Positions 15,653-24,317 of a DNA stretch of 38,199 nucleotides are shown here, piece after piece. The stretch is from an uncultured Halieaceae bacterium (GTDB lineage Bacteria > Pseudomonadota > Gammaproteobacteria > Pseudomonadales > Halieaceae), in contig CAJWQE010000015.1 in assembly GCA_913045375.1 (NCBI GenBank), positions 1-38,199 on the forward strand, given 5' to 3'. The translations under genes and the position numbers were made by a program. A model generated the notes under the pieces. It did no database searches and was not told the origin of the DNA. It worked only from the letters and a program-made list of their open reading frames with translations. Numbering within the stretch: the stretch's first letter is position 1; each line of letters begins with the position of its first letter.

Positions 15653-16117
15653 ATGCCTACACAATGGGTTGAACCCGATGACATGGAGAGCATGGCGGGC
15701 ACCAAGTTACCCCCCAGCGATTGGATGGTTGTCGAGCAGGAGCGGATCAATAATTTCGCTGACTGTACTGAAGACCATCAGTTCATTCATATCGACGAGG
15801 AGGCGGCCGCGAAGACACCGTTCGGTGGAACGATTGCACACGGATTTCTCACGCTATCGTTGCTCGTTAAATTGAGTTCCGAAAACTCAATTGGTGTGAA
15901 AGGTATGGTCATGGGAGTCAACTATGGCATCGACAAGCTTCGCTTCTTGGCTCCGGTTCGAGCGGGTAAGCGTATCCGCGCGCACACCGAGGTGTTGAAC
16001 GTTGATCGCAAGGACGCCAACCGTTTTTTGGTGAAGACGGGTGTCACCGTCGAAATCGAGGGAGAGGAAACCCCAGCGCTCTACGCTGAGTGGCTGGGAA
16101 TGCAGTTCATCGCTTGA
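15653..16117 (+). CDS. MaoC family dehydratase ((R)-enoyl-CoA hydratase 2-like)
   Basis: Hot-dog-fold protein of 154 residues. The hydratase-2 motif is visible: FADCTEDHQFIHIDEEAAAKTPFGGTIAHGFLTLSLL, with Asp and His in the D-x(4)-H arrangement, then YGIDKLRFLAPVRAGKRI. These enzymes hydrate trans-2-enoyl-CoA to (R)-3-hydroxyacyl-CoA. The position between the acyl-CoA dehydrogenase and an HSD17B4-like SDR supports a role as the second step of the pathway. An AGGAGATACGAG ribosome site precedes the ATG. Confidence 0.92.
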   Translation: MPTQWVEPDDMESMAGTKLPPSDWMVVEQERINNFADCTEDHQFIHIDEEAAAKTPFGGTIAHGFLTLSLLVKLSSENSIGVKGMVMGVNYGIDKLRFLAPVRAGKRIRAHTEVLNVDRKDANRFLVKTGVTVEIEGEETPALYAEWLGMQFIA

Positions 16118-16147
16118 TAGAGAGCGACTACGAGTAAGGAAGATAGA

Positions 16148-17065
16148 ATGACAATTCGTTATGACGGTCAGGTAGCGATCGTTACAGGCGCTGGCAACGG
16201 TTTAGGTCGTAGCCATGCAATTCAGTTAGCAGCTCGCGGTGCAAAGGTTGTTGTCAATGATCTTGGTGGCAAGGTCGATGGTAGCGGCGGCGGTAGCGCG
16301 GCCTCTCAGGCTGTGGTGGCTGAAATCGAGGCAGCTGGTGGAGAGGCAATGGCGCATGGTGCGAACGTTGCGGACTTCGAGCAGGTGCAGGACATGGTTG
16401 CTAAAACCATGGAGCGTTGGGGCCGCATTGATATCCTCATTAACAACGCCGGTATCTTGAGAGACAAAAGTTTCGGCAAGGGCAGTCTCGACGATTTCAA
16501 GCTGGTGCTCGATGTCCACCTGATGGGCAGCGTCAACTGTACCAAGGCCGTCTGGGACATCATGCGCGAGCAGAACTACGGGCGCGTGGTTGTAACGACA
16601 TCTTCTACAGGCCTTTACGGCAATTTCGGTCAAACCAATTACGGTTCTGCGAAGATGGGCGTGATCGGAATGATGAATACGCTCGCGCAGGAAGGTGCCA
16701 AAAACAACGTCAAAATAAATGCGTTGGCGCCCACGGCAGGAACGCGAATGACCGAAGGACTCATCCCTGAAAAAGCCTTTGATCTGATGACCCCAGAGAC
16801 CGTGACGCCGGCAGTATTGTATTTGGTCTCTCAGGACGCGCCTACGCGAACCATATTGGCGGCGGGTGCGGGTGGCTATGCGGTCGCTAAGATCGTTGAG
16901 ACGGATGGTATTTATCTCGATGACGCTGATCAGACGCCTGAAGCTATCGCGGAAAACTGGGATGCCATTGCTAATAGTGAGCCAAAGCAACTTCAGGCTG
17001 GTTTTGAGCAAACCTTCAAATTCCTGGGCAAAGCTGCGCAGGCCAAAGGCATTTCGCTCGAATAA
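16148..17065 (+). CDS. SDR oxidoreductase, peroxisomal-type (R)-3-hydroxyacyl-CoA dehydrogenase-like
   Basis: The 305-residue short-chain dehydrogenase has the NAD-binding TGAGNGLGRSHA motif (TGxxxGxG), a VVNDLGGKVDGSGGGSAASQ segment as in the dehydrogenase module of peroxisomal multifunctional enzyme 2, NNAG, a catalytic Ser in TTSSTGLYGNFG and YGSAK (YxxxK). The C-terminus extends some 50 residues beyond a minimal SDR. Oxidation of (R)-3-hydroxyacyl-CoA to 3-ketoacyl-CoA is expected, matching the upstream MaoC hydratase stereochemistry. AAGGAAG precedes the ATG. Confidence 0.92.
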   Translation: MTIRYDGQVAIVTGAGNGLGRSHAIQLAARGAKVVVNDLGGKVDGSGGGSAASQAVVAEIEAAGGEAMAHGANVADFEQVQDMVAKTMERWGRIDILINNAGILRDKSFGKGSLDDFKLVLDVHLMGSVNCTKAVWDIMREQNYGRVVVTTSSTGLYGNFGQTNYGSAKMGVIGMMNTLAQEGAKNNVKINALAPTAGTRMTEGLIPEKAFDLMTPETVTPAVLYLVSQDAPTRTILAAGAGGYAVAKIVETDGIYLDDADQTPEAIAENWDAIANSEPKQLQAGFEQTFKFLGKAAQAKGISLE

Positions 17066-17124
17066 ATTAACGAACGTCAACATTCATACACGACACTAGC
17101 CCCACGGGGCCACGGAGCATAACA

Positions 17125-18303
17125 ATGAAAGAAGCAGTAATCGTCTCAACAGCTCGAACACCCATCGGTAAAGCGTACCGCGGTGGGTTCAATAACCTGC
17201 AGGCTCCCACAATGGGTGCTCATGCCATTCGCGCTGCTGTCGAGCGCGCGGGTATCGAAGGTGATCGCGTAGAAGACTGCATCATGGGCGCAGCCCTGAC
17301 GCAGGGTACCTCTGGCATGAACATTGGCCGAAATGCGTCGCTTCGCGCAGGCCTTCCGGTCACCGTATCAGGCATGACGATCGATCGTCAGTGTTCGTCA
17401 GGTCTCATGGCGGTTGCAACAGCTGCAAAGCAAGTCATGTACGACGGTATGGATTGCGTTGTAGGGGGTGGTTTGGACTCTATTTCGTTGGTGCAAAACG
17501 AGCACATGAATGGCCACCGTCTTGTCGATAACGAGTTGGTTGGGATGCATAAAGATATCTACATGCCCATGCTCCAAACCGCGGAAGTTGTAGCGGCACG
17601 CTATGGCATCTCGCGAGATGCGATGGATGAGTACGGCTTCGAGTCACAAGAGCGAACTGCTGCTGCCTATGCGGCAGGTCGATACGACGCTGAGCTGGTG
17701 CCGGTTACCTGTGAGCGCATTGTCTACGACAAAGCGACGGGTGAGCAGTCCACGGGGGAGGTTACCGTCACAGCTGATGAGGGTGTACGTCCATCGACAC
17801 TGGAAGGCGTTAAAGGCCTTCGTACCGTTATTGAAGGCGGCACGATTACAGCGGGTAACGCATCTCAGCTATCTGACGGTGCGTCAGCGCAAGTTGTCAT
17901 GAGCAGTGATCTCGCGACTTCATTGGGACTTGAGCCATTGGGCGCATACCGCGGAATGGCGGTAGCCGGCTGTGAGCCTGATGAGATGGGTATTGGTCCT
18001 GTATTTGCTGTGCCTAAACTACTCAAGCAGCACGGCCTGACGGTCAATGATATTGGTCTTTGGGAGCTGAACGAGGCGTTTGCGGTTCAGGTTATTTACT
18101 GCAGAGATAAGCTAGGGATTGATAACGACAAGCTGAATGTCGATGGTGGCGCAATTGCGATCGGTCACCCCTACGGAATGAGCGGGTCACGTATGATTGG
18201 ACACGCGCTGATTGAAGGCAAGCGTCGAGGTGTTAAGTACGTCGTCATCACGATGTGCGTAGGGGGCGGTATGGGTGCTGCCGGTCTGTTTGAGGTCTAC
18301 TAA
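17125..18303 (+). CDS. acetyl-CoA C-acyltransferase (thiolase)
   Basis: A canonical 392-residue degradative-type thiolase: nucleophile in IDRQCSSGL (Cys92), [10 protein letters not shown], the [10 protein letters not shown] histidine loop, and the second catalytic cysteine in [13 protein letters not shown]. Unlike the thiolase at 3290, no catalytic residue is missing. It would cleave the 3-ketoacyl-CoA made by the preceding SDR. CACGGAGC precedes the ATG. The following oxidoreductase starts 1 bp after its stop. Confidence 0.94.
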   Translation: MKEAVIVSTARTPIGKAYRGGFNNLQAPTMGAHAIRAAVERAGIEGDRVEDCIMGAALTQGTSGMNIGRNASLRAGLPVTVSGMTIDRQCSSGLMAVATAAKQVMYDGMDCVVGGGLDSISLVQNEHMNGHRLVDNELVGMHKDIYMPMLQTAEVVAARYGISRDAMDEYGFESQERTAAAYAAGRYDAELVPVTCERIVYDKATGEQSTGEVTVTADEGVRPSTLEGVKGLRTVIEGGTITAGNASQLSDGASAQVVMSSDLATSLGLEPLGAYRGMAVAGCEPDEMGIGPVFAVPKLLKQHGLTVNDIGLWELNEAFAVQVIYCRDKLGIDNDKLNVDGGAIAIGHPYGMSGSRMIGHALIEGKRRGVKYVVITMCVGGGMGAAGLFEVY

Positions 18304-18304
18304 G

Positions 18305-19285
18305 ATGGCAAAGGCGGTCGTATGTAGCGAGCATGGGCTCCCCGATAAGCTCAATCTGGTCCACGACTGGGAAACACCTGAGCTAGGCCCCAATGACGTG
18401 CGAATGGAGGTTAAGGCTGCCGGTCTTAACTTCCCCGACGTGCTGATCATTCAAGGCAAATACCAGATGCAGCCACCGATGCCTTTTGTGCCAGGCGGTG
18501 AGTCTGCCGGTGTTGTGACTGAGGTAGGTTCCGCGGTCACTCGTTGGTCAGTAGGGGACAGTGTCATTCAGTTGGGTGGTGTCGGTGGCTTTGCCAGCGA
18601 GGCCGTGGTCAACGAAAACGCACTTTTGCCAAAGCCTGATGGCATCGACTTCACAGCCGCGGCAGGTGTAGGTATGACCTACTTCACGTCGTACTACGCG
18701 CTCAAACAGCGCGGCCAGTTAAAAGCGGGTGAGACCATGCTGGTCATGGGTGCTGCAGGTGGTGTGGGCAGTACGGCTGTTGAGTTGGGTAAGGTCATGG
18801 GTGCGCGGGTAATCGCGGCAGCAAGCTCGGATGAAAAACTTGAGCTATGCAAGCAGCTCGGTGCAGATGAGGTCATCAACTACAGTAATGAGTCGATGAA
18901 AGATCGCATCAAGGAAATCACTGGTGGCAAAGGTGTCGACGTGGTTTACGATCCCGTCGGGGGCGATTTTGCGGAGCCTGCTGTGCGCAGTATGGCCTGG
19001 AATGGTCGCTACTTAGTCATCGGTTTTGCCTCTGGGCCTATACCTAGCATCCCGCTCAATCTGACCCTTCTCAAAGGCTGCGCTTTGGTCGGCGTTTTTT
19101 GGGGACGCTTCTTAGGCGAAGAGCCTGCTGAGCAGCAGGAGAACGTTGAAGAGCTGTGGGGGCTCTTCAATGACGGCAAGCTCAATCCGGTTGTAACCGA
19201 TGTCTTCCCGATTGAAGACTACGAAGCTGGCTATGCTGCAATGATGGAGCGGCGAGCGAAAGGCAAGGTCATTTTCACCTTCTAA
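18305..19285 (+). CDS. NADPH:quinone oxidoreductase-like protein (zinc-independent MDR family)
   Basis: A 326-residue medium-chain dehydrogenase/reductase. The N-terminal GroES-like domain contains AAGLNFPDVLIIQGKYQMQPPMPFVPGGESAGVV; the Rossmann domain shows VMGAAGGVGSTAVELGK and the ASSDEKLELCKQLGADEVINY segment. Catalytic zinc-binding residues of alcohol dehydrogenases are absent, typical of the QOR group. The ATG at 18305 lies one base after the thiolase stop, with GAGG in the end of that gene; the frame's earlier start is inside the thiolase and not used. A role in reducing an enone or 2-enoyl intermediate of the operon's substrate is possible but inferred. Confidence 0.92.
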   Translation: MAKAVVCSEHGLPDKLNLVHDWETPELGPNDVRMEVKAAGLNFPDVLIIQGKYQMQPPMPFVPGGESAGVVTEVGSAVTRWSVGDSVIQLGGVGGFASEAVVNENALLPKPDGIDFTAAAGVGMTYFTSYYALKQRGQLKAGETMLVMGAAGGVGSTAVELGKVMGARVIAAASSDEKLELCKQLGADEVINYSNESMKDRIKEITGGKGVDVVYDPVGGDFAEPAVRSMAWNGRYLVIGFASGPIPSIPLNLTLLKGCALVGVFWGRFLGEEPAEQQENVEELWGLFNDGKLNPVVTDVFPIEDYEAGYAAMMERRAKGKVIFTF

Positions 19286-19288
19286 GTG

Positions 19289-20437
19289 ATGGACGGATTC
19301 TCCTTCCAATCGGTTAAGACGACACTCGTGCAGTCAGGCGCTGTCTTGCAGTTGCCTGACTTGCTCTCCGAGCGAGGTCTTTCAAGACCACTGTTCGTGA
19401 CCGATGCCATGTTGATCGAGTTGGGTGTTGTCACACCCGCAATTGATCATCTCCGCGACGGTTGCGATAGCGTTTCAGTGTTTGACGGGATCGAGCCCGA
19501 TCCATCCGAACGGGTCGTGGGTGCGTGCCTCGCTGCTTTTAGGGCTGGTGATTGTGACTCGGTTATTGCGGTTGGTGGCGGCAGCTCCATGGATGTCGCC
19601 AAGGTGGTGTCCGTGTTGGCAAATGATCAACAGGCTCTCTCAGAAATCTACGGCGTGGGTATGGTATCCAGCCCACGCACGCCCCTGTTTTTGGCGCCAA
19701 CAACGGCTGGGACAGGGTCTGAGGTGACACCGGTTGCGATTATTACCACTGGTGAAACGACCAAGGCGGGCGTGAGTTCACCGGTGCTGTTACCCGATGT
19801 TGCCATCCTCGACGCGGCACTGACGGTAGGGCTGCCCGCCCACATCACAGCGATGACCGGTATCGATGCCATGGTGCATGCAATCGAGGCCTACACCTCG
19901 AAGATCAAGAAAAATCCCATCTCGGATATGTTGGCCTTGAGAGCACTCAAGCTACTGTCCGAAAATATTAGAACTGTGCTGACTTCGCCCGAGGATAGGG
20001 TGGCCCGCGAGGCCATGCTCTTGGGATCAATGTTCGCAGGACAGGCATTTGCCAATGCGCCCGTTGGCGCGGTGCATGCACTGGCCTATCCCGTAGGGGG
20101 GCACTACCACATACCGCATGGGCTCAGTAACTCGCTGATGTTACCCGCGGTACTGAATTTCAATGCAGAAGCCTGCCCGGAACTCTACGCAGAGCTTGCA
20201 GCTGTTTTACCCGGAGCCGAGCATTCCGCGCTGGGTCTTATCGATTGGTTCAAGCGCCTTATCACCGAGAGCGGTTTACCGGCGACCCTGGAACAGGCCA
20301 ACATTCCCGAGTCGGATCTACCCATGTTGGCGAGCGATGCTATGTTCCAGCAACGCTTGTTGATCAACAACCCGCGCGAGGTCGATGAGCCGACAGCGTT
20401 GCAACTCTATCGAGAAGCCTGGAGTGGTTGGGCATGA
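19289..20437 (+). CDS. iron-containing alcohol dehydrogenase
   Basis: Group III (Fe-type) alcohol dehydrogenase, about 382 residues. It shows the dinucleotide motif AVGGGSSMDVAK, PTTAGTGSEVTPVAII, and the metal-ligand set in GIDAMVHAIEAYTSK (Asp and His) and GAVHALAYPVGGHYHIPHGLSN (two His), so the site looks complete. Either GTG 19286 or ATG 19289 could be the start; ATG is chosen. It is packed 3 bp behind the quinone-oxidoreductase-like gene and overlaps the thioesterase by 4 bp. It may oxidise a primary alcohol or hydroxyacid belonging to the operon's substrate. Confidence 0.93.
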   Translation: MDGFSFQSVKTTLVQSGAVLQLPDLLSERGLSRPLFVTDAMLIELGVVTPAIDHLRDGCDSVSVFDGIEPDPSERVVGACLAAFRAGDCDSVIAVGGGSSMDVAKVVSVLANDQQALSEIYGVGMVSSPRTPLFLAPTTAGTGSEVTPVAIITTGETTKAGVSSPVLLPDVAILDAALTVGLPAHITAMTGIDAMVHAIEAYTSKIKKNPISDMLALRALKLLSENIRTVLTSPEDRVAREAMLLGSMFAGQAFANAPVGAVHALAYPVGGHYHIPHGLSNSLMLPAVLNFNAEACPELYAELAAVLPGAEHSALGLIDWFKRLITESGLPATLEQANIPESDLPMLASDAMFQQRLLINNPREVDEPTALQLYREAWSGWA

Positions 20438-20868
20438 CTGAGCGCGCAACGCCGTCCCCAAGATCGCACTTTTCGGTGTTCTATCAGCTCAATAGTCGTT
20501 GGGCCGACAACGATATTTACGGACATATCAACAACGTTGCCTACTACGCCTTTTTTGATTCAGTCGTTAATCGCTTCCTGATCGAGGAAGGGGGCATGCG
20601 TCCCGGTATCGATTCCGTTGTTGGCTATGTTGTTAACTCATCGGCTGATTATTTTTCACCCTTGAGTTATCCGCAGGGGCTCGAGCTCGGACTGCGCATT
20701 AGTCGTATGGGTGAAAAGTCTGTGACCTGGGAAATTGGTGTGTTCGCTGAAGACGCGGAACTCAGCAGCGTGACAGGTCGCTTCACCCATGCATTTGTTG
20801 ATCGCGAAGCTAATCTATCAGCGCCCGTTCCCGAGGGCATACGCGCCGCCATCGAACGCCTGGACTAG
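20434..20868 (+). CDS. acyl-CoA thioesterase (4-hydroxybenzoyl-CoA thioesterase-like hot-dog fold)
   Basis: The 144-residue product has the 4HBT pattern RWADNDIYGHINNVAYYAFFDSVVNRFL, where Asp (in ADND) is the usual catalytic position, followed by a YVVNSSADYFSPL strand. It releases free acid from acyl-CoA, perhaps to relieve CoA trapping during flux through the upstream enzymes. ATG overlaps the preceding stop (ATGA). A start at 20428 (TTG) is possible but less likely. It ends the operon; the stop overlaps that of the convergent MFS gene. Confidence 0.92.
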   Translation: MTERATPSPRSHFSVFYQLNSRWADNDIYGHINNVAYYAFFDSVVNRFLIEEGGMRPGIDSVVGYVVNSSADYFSPLSYPQGLELGLRISRMGEKSVTWEIGVFAEDAELSSVTGRFTHAFVDREANLSAPVPEGIRAAIERLD

Positions 20869-22100
20869 TCTTCCTCAGCCACGAGGCTTGGACGAGATTT
20901 CACCGCATAGCTCAATACCAATATCGTGATGATGCCTGCGAAGAGCGGTGGGTAAGTTGGACTTATCTGATAAAGCGCGCCACCGAGGATAGGGCCTATA
21001 ACGAAGCCCGCGGCCGGGCAGGCCGTTATGAGGCCTGCAGCACCACCTTGCTCATCGCGACTCACTGCAAGTGAAGCCCCTGCTGCAATCGCGGGGCCAA
21101 GTAGGCCGAGACCTGCACCCATAAAGACCATTCCGACCAATAGGCCACCCAAACTTTTGGCGGCTGTTACTACGGCGGCGGCGATCAGATTAGCCACCAA
21201 GCCCATGCGCACTAGGTTAAGCGCAGGCCCCGTGTAGCGCTGAGACACCGATAGCTGAAGCGCTAACGTAAAGAAGGCAGAAACCATGAGGGCTGCTCCC
21301 GTGTACTGCGCAGTCTCAACGCCTGTCAGCGACAAGCTGTCCTGTATTCGAAACCCCAGTGTTTGTTGAATTGCAGAGAAACCAGTAAAGGTCCCGATAG
21401 CACTCAACAAGTAAACCCGCAATCGCGCGTCGAGAAATGACAGCCGAGGCGCGCGTTTTCGCGCGGATCCCGCATTGTCGCCCTCGGGCAGGTATTTCCA
21501 GACAACAAACACGGCAATGAACGTGAATACCGCAGCGATATAGAGCGGTGCCAGCAATCCCAAACCCGCTAGGAGCCCGGCAAGCACAGGGCCAATAATC
21601 AACCCGAGGCTATTCGCTGTACCGATTCGAGCCAAGGTCTGTGTTCTGAAAGCGCGGGAGCTGTGGTCAGCCGCGTAGGCTGTGACACCGGGACTGGTAG
21701 CCGCCATGAGTGATGATTGCATGCAACGACAAACCAAGGCGGTAAAGTACAACGCCCATCCGCTCAGGATGCCTTTCATTCCGAGAGCAAATACGCCAGC
21801 AAATACCACCGTTCCGACCGCATACCCCGTCAGGCCGATCACAATGACAATTTTCCGACCGATTTGATCTGACTTACGACCCCACCAAGGAGACAGAAAG
21901 GTAAAAACTAGGGCGGACGTCGAGATGATCGACGTCGTTTGTATTTCGGTCAGTGCAACCTCCCGCCCCAAGGGCGGCAGAATCGCAAAAATAAACGCCT
22001 GACCGACAGCATTTGCCAGTAGCCCCGCAATCAGAATGAAAAACGATGAACGACTAAGCTTTGTCGGCTCGGCTGTCTGGGCAGCCTCAGCCAATGTCAT
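20865..22100 (-). CDS. MFS transporter (TCR/Tet-like drug:H+ antiporter group)
   Basis: About 411 residues with 12 predicted hydrophobic segments. The loop motif WWGRKSDQIGRKIVIVIG after TM2 is the MFS motif A (GxxxDxxGRK type), and GPVLAGLLAG... in TM5 resembles the antiporter motif C (gxxxGPxxGG), placing it with 12-TM exporters. The ATG at 22100 is chosen, giving a short cytoplasmic tail; the frame extends upstream into the SDR gene without support. It overlaps the SDR by 14 bp. The substrate is unknown; link to the acyl-CoA operon is only positional. Confidence 0.88.
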   Translation of the reverse strand: MTLAEAAQTAEPTKLSRSSFFILIAGLLANAVGQAFIFAILPPLGREVALTEIQTTSIISTSALVFTFLSPWWGRKSDQIGRKIVIVIGLTGYAVGTVVFAGVFALGMKGILSGWALYFTALVCRCMQSSLMAATSPGVTAYAADHSSRAFRTQTLARIGTANSLGLIIGPVLAGLLAGLGLLAPLYIAAVFTFIAVFVVWKYLPEGDNAGSARKRAPRLSFLDARLRVYLLSAIGTFTGFSAIQQTLGFRIQDSLSLTGVETAQYTGAALMVSAFFTLALQLSVSQRYTGPALNLVRMGLVANLIAAAVVTAAKSLGGLLVGMVFMGAGLGLLGPAIAAGASLAVSRDEQGGAAGLITACPAAGFVIGPILGGALYQISPTYPPLFAGIITILVLSYAVKSRPSLVAEED

Positions 22101-22914
22101 CGTTTTTTGATCCCAACCGAGCAGTGATTGCGTGGTAAGAAGTGGGCATGAACTTGGTAATGGTGTGCATGACCCAGGCATCCCAGCCAATGAACACGCG
22201 ACGACGCCCCGCCAATGTGCCTTTCATGATGACTTGTGCGGCTTTGGTCGGGGAGGTTCTTGCGACTTGTTTGAAGGACTCATCGCGCTCTTCGGCACTG
22301 ACCTCTGAAGATTCGCCATCGGTTCGTGCGCGCAGTGCAATATTGGTTGCGATGCCACCCGGGTGTACGCAGGTAACAGTGAGCGCGGTGCCGCGGTATT
22401 CGGCTTGTAGCGATTCCGTGAAACCGCGCACTGCAAACTTCGCACTGTTATAGGCGCTTTGCGTAGCGATTCCCACCATGCCAAAAATCGATGAGATGTT
22501 AACCAGATGGCCTGACGGTGAGGCCTCTAGTAGGGGTAGGAGTGCTTTTGTACACCAGACCACACCCCAGTAGTTGATGTTCATTAGCCACTCAAAGTTG
22601 TCCAGTGATGCTTCACGGAACTGCGCCCCGTAGGCCACGCCCGCATTGTTGAAGAGAAAATCCAAGCAGTCGTTGTCTGCTGTGATCGTGGCTGCCCACG
22701 CTTCGATTTCGGCTCTGTTGCCGCAATCAACCAGGGCTGTGGAGACAGATGACCGGGTTGTGTCCAACATTGCCACCGTTGTATCCAAGCGCTCTTGACT
22801 GATGTCGCAGAGGTAAAGATCGATACCTCGCTCATTCAGGTTAATCGCTAGAGCGCGTCCAATGCCGTCTCCAGCGCCGGTAATTGCGGCTGTCTGTCTT
22901 GTTGTCTTGGCCAT
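22087..22914 (-). CDS. short-chain dehydrogenase/reductase
   Basis: The 275-residue SDR has TGAGDGIGRALA (TGxxxGIG), NNAGVAYG, the catalytic Ser in NISSIFGMVG and YNSAK, and HPGGIATNIA after the active site, typical of classical SDRs acting on lipophilic alcohols. A C-terminal tail (WVMHTITKFMPTSYHAITARLG) is amphipathic and could touch the membrane. It overlaps the MFS gene that follows, so the two are likely co-expressed. Substrate unknown. Confidence 0.9.
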   Translation of the reverse strand: MAKTTRQTAAITGAGDGIGRALAINLNERGIDLYLCDISQERLDTTVAMLDTTRSSVSTALVDCGNRAEIEAWAATITADNDCLDFLFNNAGVAYGAQFREASLDNFEWLMNINYWGVVWCTKALLPLLEASPSGHLVNISSIFGMVGIATQSAYNSAKFAVRGFTESLQAEYRGTALTVTCVHPGGIATNIALRARTDGESSEVSAEERDESFKQVARTSPTKAAQVIMKGTLAGRRRVFIGWDAWVMHTITKFMPTSYHAITARLGSKNDDIG

Positions 22915-23171
22915 TGACGCCCCCCGATAAACTGCAAAATTTTGACGTTGAAACGGACGTCGATTCGGTCCTTTTTCGTGGACACTAAACCGTCATAACC
23001 GTACAATTGAGTCTTAGCGCATTGATGAATTGGTCGGCGACTTTAGGGTCAGTCCGGCGTACCACCGCGTGCGTGACACAATAACATATCTGGTGCCAAT
23101 CCGGTTGAAGAATAGTGAGGCAAAGAGAGGCTTCACGGGCACCGGGCAAGTGACTCTCTGGAGGATGTCGA

Positions 23172-24317
23172 GTGGATAAACCTGCTGTCTTAGCGCTTGA
23201 AGACGGCACAGTTTTTCGCGGCCGATCGGTCGGTGCTGATGGAAAAACTGTGGGAGAGGTGGTTTTTAATACGGCGATGACGGGGTATCAGGAGATCTTG
23301 ACCGATCCGTCTTACGCTCAGCAGATGGTTACACTGACATATCCCCACATTGGGAATACCGGCACGAACGCGGCTGATGCAGAGTCTAACGCTGTTCATG
23401 CGGCCGGCCTGATTATTCGAGACTTACCGCTAGTTGCCTCCAATTTTCGCTCCGAACAAAGTCTGTCTGATTATCTGGTGGCCAATAACACGGTCTGTAT
23501 TTCGGACATCGATACGCGCAAGCTGACGCGTATTATTCGTGAAAAGGGCGCCCAAGCGGGTTGTATCCTGACGGGCGATGCGGCCGATGAAGCAGTGGCC
23601 ATCGCGGAGGCCCAGTCATTCCCGGGCCTTAAGGGAATGGATTTGGCCAAGGTTGTAACGACCAACGAAAGTTACGAGTGGACAGAGCCCACGTGGCAGT
23701 TGGGCGTGGAATCACCAACAAGACCGGAGCCTACCTATCATGTGGTGGCACTCGACTTTGGCGTCAAGCGCAATATTCTTCGAATTCTGGTTGATCTCGG
23801 TTGTCGTGTGACCGTTATGCCGGCCAAGAGCTCCTACGAAGAGGTCATGGCTCACAACCCCGACGGTGTTTTTCTTTCCAATGGACCTGGAGACCCTGAA
23901 CCGTGCGACTACGCCATTGATCTGGCGCAAAAGGTAATGGCCTCAGGTTTGCCACTCTTCGGTATTTGTCTCGGTCACCAGATTTTGGCGTTAGCGAGTG
24001 GTGCTCGCACAGAAAAAATGAGCCACGGTCATCATGGAGCCAACCATCCGGTCCAAGACCTGGCTGATAAGACAGTGATGGTGACCAGCCAAAACCACGG
24101 TTTTACGGTCGCAGACGCCGACTTGCCGGACAATCTGGTCGTTACTCACCGCTCACTCTTTGACGGTACGGTTCAGGGAATCCGCCGCACAGACACGCCC
24201 GCTTACAGTTTTCAGGGCCACCCCGAAGCCAGCCCGGGCCCGCACGATGCGAAGTACCTGTTTGATGCCTTTATCGAGGCCATGAACACCGCCGTCTCTC
24301 AGGGAGGAGCCGCCTAA
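23172..24317 (+). CDS. carA: carbamoyl-phosphate synthase small subunit
   Basis: CarA is the glutaminase half of carbamoyl-phosphate synthase, feeding pyrimidine and arginine synthesis. In its 381 residues the N-terminal domain begins [17 protein letters not shown] with [21 protein letters not shown], and the class I amidotransferase domain has [11 protein letters not shown], the nucleophile in FGICLGHQ (Cys266) and [16 protein letters not shown] start is chosen because GGAGG stands 7 bases upstream. It shares one base with carB (TAATG). No dapB or dnaJ lies upstream, unlike in many relatives. Confidence 0.97.
   Translation: MDKPAVLALEDGTVFRGRSVGADGKTVGEVVFNTAMTGYQEILTDPSYAQQMVTLTYPHIGNTGTNAADAESNAVHAAGLIIRDLPLVASNFRSEQSLSDYLVANNTVCISDIDTRKLTRIIREKGAQAGCILTGDAADEAVAIAEAQSFPGLKGMDLAKVVTTNESYEWTEPTWQLGVESPTRPEPTYHVVALDFGVKRNILRILVDLGCRVTVMPAKSSYEEVMAHNPDGVFLSNGPGDPEPCDYAIDLAQKVMASGLPLFGICLGHQILALASGARTEKMSHGHHGANHPVQDLADKTVMVTSQNHGFTVADADLPDNLVVTHRSLFDGTVQGIRRTDTPAYSFQGHPEASPGPHDAKYLFDAFIEAMNTAVSQGGAA

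Noticed and set aside
16226..17083. 285-residue antisense frame across the SDR gene
   Set aside because: Mirror frame of a well-supported gene; sequence is Arg/His/Ser-rich with no family resemblance.
22985..23209. 74-residue minus-strand frame in the carA upstream gap
   Set aside because: Overlaps the carA start, lacks a ribosome site, and resembles no protein.
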